Positions 62,119 through 64,000 of a stretch of 64,000 nt of DNA are shown here, one piece after another (the stretch's first letter is position 1; every line of letters begins with the position of its first letter). The position numbers and the translations under genes are program-made. The notes below the pieces were generated by a model. The model did no database searches. It saw only the letters and a list, made by a program, of their open reading frames with translations, and was not told the origin of the DNA. The DNA is taken from NCBI RefSeq assembly GCF_014697125.1, contig NZ_JACJRG010000016.1:1-64000 (forward strand), given 5' to 3'. This stretch comes from Anabaena minutissima FACHB-250 (GTDB lineage Bacteria > Cyanobacteriota > Cyanobacteriia > Cyanobacteriales > Nostocaceae).

Positions 62119-62484
62119 TGAGTGATTAACTTTTAATTATTAATTTGTAATTAGAAATTTATTTATAAGTAGTGCAGATGCTGGCGATTTGTCGTTAAAC
62201 ACCGCTTTCCGAACACCATCATTCAACCTCAGAACTCGAAAGTTGTACTTCAGAACATCAACATCCGAGTAAAAAGCTCGAAACTTCGCTTTCGGAACTC
62301 CAAATTTTGCCTTCAGAACAGCAATGTTGAGCCTCTGAACTCGACATTTCGACTTCAAAACCCGAAACTTCCCCTTCCGAACTCCAATTTTGGACTTCAG
62401 ATGTCAAAGTACCGCGTAAAAAATTGATAATTTGAGTTACAAAAGATATTAAATAAACATTGATGGTTTTGAATTTTGTTTTCT
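62119..62484. other. gap after the STAND-TIR gene with repeat cluster
   Basis: Beyond the repeat cluster (62195-62404) the stretch holds only AT-rich sequence. No gene is supported. Confidence 0.6.
62195..62404 (-). repeat. degenerate ~21-bp repeat cluster, right of the STAND-TIR gene
   Basis: About ten degenerate units, CTTCAGAACTCGAAATTTCGA-like on the plus strand. They are the inverse orientation of the left cluster at 57665-57800. Confidence 0.85.
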
Positions 62485-63144
62485 CTACTTGTCTCTACTC
62501 AAACTCACCAACAACCGCGCCAAGGCTTGCACCGTAGGACGCTGCGATACATCCTCACCTCGCTGTAATCTATGAACCCTACCGCGTAAAATCGGCGATT
62601 CCGACTCAACAAAGTCATTATTCCCAAAAAAATCGCTAAAAACGATCGCCACCACCTCTAACCCCAACTCATCACATAACCTTTCCCAAGGCGCAATCTC
62701 AGACTCATCTTTGACTAAAATCACCGCATGGGTAGCTTCTTTCATAATCAAGCGGTTCGCGTCGGAGATTCTTCCCCCAATATCAAAGACGAATATGGGA
62801 GTATTGATACCTCTAACTTCCTGCGCCTTCAGTTTGGCAAACTCTGGACTAAATCCTGCTTTGTATCGTGCTTTTAACTCTGTGGCTAAATCAGGATCAC
62901 GCCTGGCGGTTTCGCTATACCACGAACCATCGCTATCGGGACAGCCGGAAATGAAGTATGATTCTGGCGCGTCGGAAATCTGCAATAGTGCTTGTTTTAA
63001 TACCTCTCGAAAGCAAGTCTTTCCAGTGTTCGCAAAGCCACACAACACAACTTTCAGGTTGACTTGCGGCTGTGATTCCCGCACCATATCCAAAATATCC
63101 CCGACTTGATATTGGGGATGTCTGCTAATGGCGTTTACGAGCAT
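62485..63144 (-). CDS. P-loop protein resembling the ATPase module of Csx3-type CRISPR proteins
   Basis: A 219-residue P-loop protein. Walker A GFANTGKT is at 36-43. The segments GCPDSDGSWYSETARRDPDL, TPIFVFDIGGRISDANRLIMKEATHAVILVKDESE and LCDELGLEVVAIVFSD have the pattern I know from the ATPase part of Csx3-AAA fusions (CPDGEGNW... VDVGG... THFILLS...). No Csx3 domain precedes it; the ATG at 63144 leaves only 30 residues before the nucleotide-binding strand. There is no CRISPR array in the window. It may be a stand-alone or broken remnant of a CRISPR-linked protein, or a related GTPase-like ATPase. The neighbour STAND-TIR gene points to a defence context. Confidence 0.6.
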   Translation of the reverse strand: MLVNAISRHPQYQVGDILDMVRESQPQVNLKVVLCGFANTGKTCFREVLKQALLQISDAPESYFISGCPDSDGSWYSETARRDPDLATELKARYKAGFSPEFAKLKAQEVRGINTPIFVFDIGGRISDANRLIMKEATHAVILVKDESEIAPWERLCDELGLEVVAIVFSDFFGNNDFVESESPILRGRVHRLQRGEDVSQRPTVQALARLLVSLSRDK

Positions 63145-63494
63145 GGCGACCCAGAATAGAAGTTTTTCTCCCTTGGGATATGCGGCAAAGTATAGCTAAT
63201 GATGTGGCTAGAGAGTTTCAACTTTATAATTCGTAGTTCATAATAACCTGAGACAAATGTAAATTAAGTAGAACGACTTGAAAAAACCAAACTATGCTAA
63301 GTAATGTAAAAAAATTAGGATTGAGTTCGTAGTATTCGCGTAGCGTCTCGTAGAGAGGACTTTAGTCCTTTTGTGTTCGAGGAGCTTCCCGCAGGGAACG
63401 GAGAGAACGCAGAGAGAACTAAAGTTCTTACGACAAACCTTTAATTATTTGCCCTGTTCTACTTACATAAGTAATTAATATTGAATTACGAATT
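63145..63494. other. gap before the response regulator gene, with a dispersed repeat
   Basis: This 350-bp gap includes, around 63330-63440, GCGTAGCGTCTCGTAGAGAGGACTTTAGTCC repeat sequence of the family seen at 41921 and 47432. The rest should be promoter DNA for the regulator (on plus) and the P-loop gene (on minus). No gene is supported. Confidence 0.55.
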
Positions 63495-64000
63495 ATGGTC
63501 GCACATATCCTTTTAGTTGAAGATGAAGTCAAACTGGCGCGATTTGTGGAATTGGAACTGAGTAGTGAAGGTTACAAAGTCAGCGTAGCCCATGATGGTA
63601 TGACTGGTTTGACCTTAGCGCGGGAGTCAACGCCAGATTTAGTAATTTTAGATTGGATGTTACCAGGACTCACAGGCTTGGAACTGTGTCGGCGGTTGCG
63701 TGCAACTGGAAATAAAATACCAGTAATTTTGTTAACAGCCAAAGATGAAGTGAGCGATCGCGTGGCAGGATTAGATGCAGGAGCTGATGATTATGTAGTC
63801 AAACCATTTAGTATTGAGGAACTATTGGCAAGAATCCGCGCCCATTTGCGCCGCACCCAAGAGACAAATGAAGACTCCTTACAATTTGCAGACTTAACAC
63901 TCAACCGCCTTACCCGTGAAGTATTTCGAGGTAAACGAGCAATTGAACTCACCGCCAAAGAATTTGATTTATTAGAGTATCTTCTTTCACATCCCCGTCA
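63495..64000 (+). CDS. OmpR/PhoB-family response regulator, 3' end cut by the window
   Basis: The first 168 codons run off the window. A receiver domain is clear: HILLVEDEVKLARFVELEL, LVILDWMLPGLTGLELCRRL with its phospho-Asp, VILLTAK, and KPFSIEELLARIRAHLRR. The start of a winged-helix output domain follows (LQFADLTLNRLTREVFRGKRAIELTAKEFDLLEYLLSHP). This is an OmpR-type transcription factor controlled by a sensor kinase, probably encoded just past the window. Start ATG at 63495. Confidence 0.93.
   Translation, partial: MVAHILLVEDEVKLARFVELELSSEGYKVSVAHDGMTGLTLARESTPDLVILDWMLPGLTGLELCRRLRATGNKIPVILLTAKDEVSDRVAGLDAGADDYVVKPFSIEELLARIRAHLRRTQETNEDSLQFADLTLNRLTREVFRGKRAIELTAKEFDLLEYLLSHPR

Overview
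The window looks like chromosome from a filamentous, heterocyst-type cyanobacterium of the Nostoc/Anabaena lineage. The basis is the frequent HIP1 octamer GCGATCGC (e.g. 601-608), three high-light-inducible (HLIP) genes, a DUF1517 protein, heptameric short tandem repeats in many intergenic gaps, and moderately AT-rich codon use. Genus and strain cannot be proven from the sequence alone.

Layout. 0.1-2.4 kb: CPBP membrane protease, GDSL esterase and a small membrane protein. 2.5-7.6 kb: the glycine cleavage set gcvT-gcvH-gcvP on the minus strand, with repeat-laden gaps. 7.7-9 kb: lumenal pentapeptide-repeat protein and a DUF6883/DUF4926 pair. 9.0-12.4 kb: a diversity-generating retroelement (DGR) made of reverse transcriptase, Avd-like accessory protein and a TIR-FGE (C-type-lectin fold) target whose last ~30 codons look like a DGR variable region. 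No template repeat is visible nearby. 12.8-21.2 kb: ABC1 kinase, recN, a GxxExxY cassette inside an inverted repeat, an HLIP gene, a TPR protein, ruvB, hisF and tRNA-Ala(GGC). 21.5-28.2 kb: an accessory metabolic island (SnoaL-like, ZADH2-like reductase, Asp/Asn hydroxylase-like, hydantoinase-like, BKACE, an alpha/beta hydrolase without its serine, and a RidA-like protein without its arginine). 28.2-38.5 kb: hisS, a lipocalin-like protein, a TnpB-type gene, aroA, an aldehyde dehydrogenase, a nitrilase-fold protein with altered catalytic residues, a secreted repeat protein and an aminotransferase.

38.8-50 kb: an orphan protein, DUF1517, glycosyltransferase, TPR, DUF711, a 2OG-Fe dioxygenase, sfsA, gluconokinase and two HLIPs. 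50-57.6 kb: a 1037-residue membrane protein with about seven repeats of one ~100-residue module, a 21-bp minisatellite, a hybrid PAS histidine kinase and a conserved small protein. 57.9-64 kb: a 1400-residue STAND-type NTPase ending in a TIR domain and bracketed by inverted clusters of ~21-bp degenerate repeats, a P-loop protein like the ATPase module of Csx3-type CRISPR proteins, and the 5' part of an OmpR-family response regulator.

How it works together. Housekeeping functions (one-carbon metabolism, His and aromatic biosynthesis, translation, recombination) alternate with accessory modules. The most striking is the DGR-diversified TIR receptor. With the STAND-TIR protein and the Csx3-like ATPase, it suggests that this genome invests in TIR-based and other conflict or sensing systems. 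These functional readings are inferences from domain architecture.
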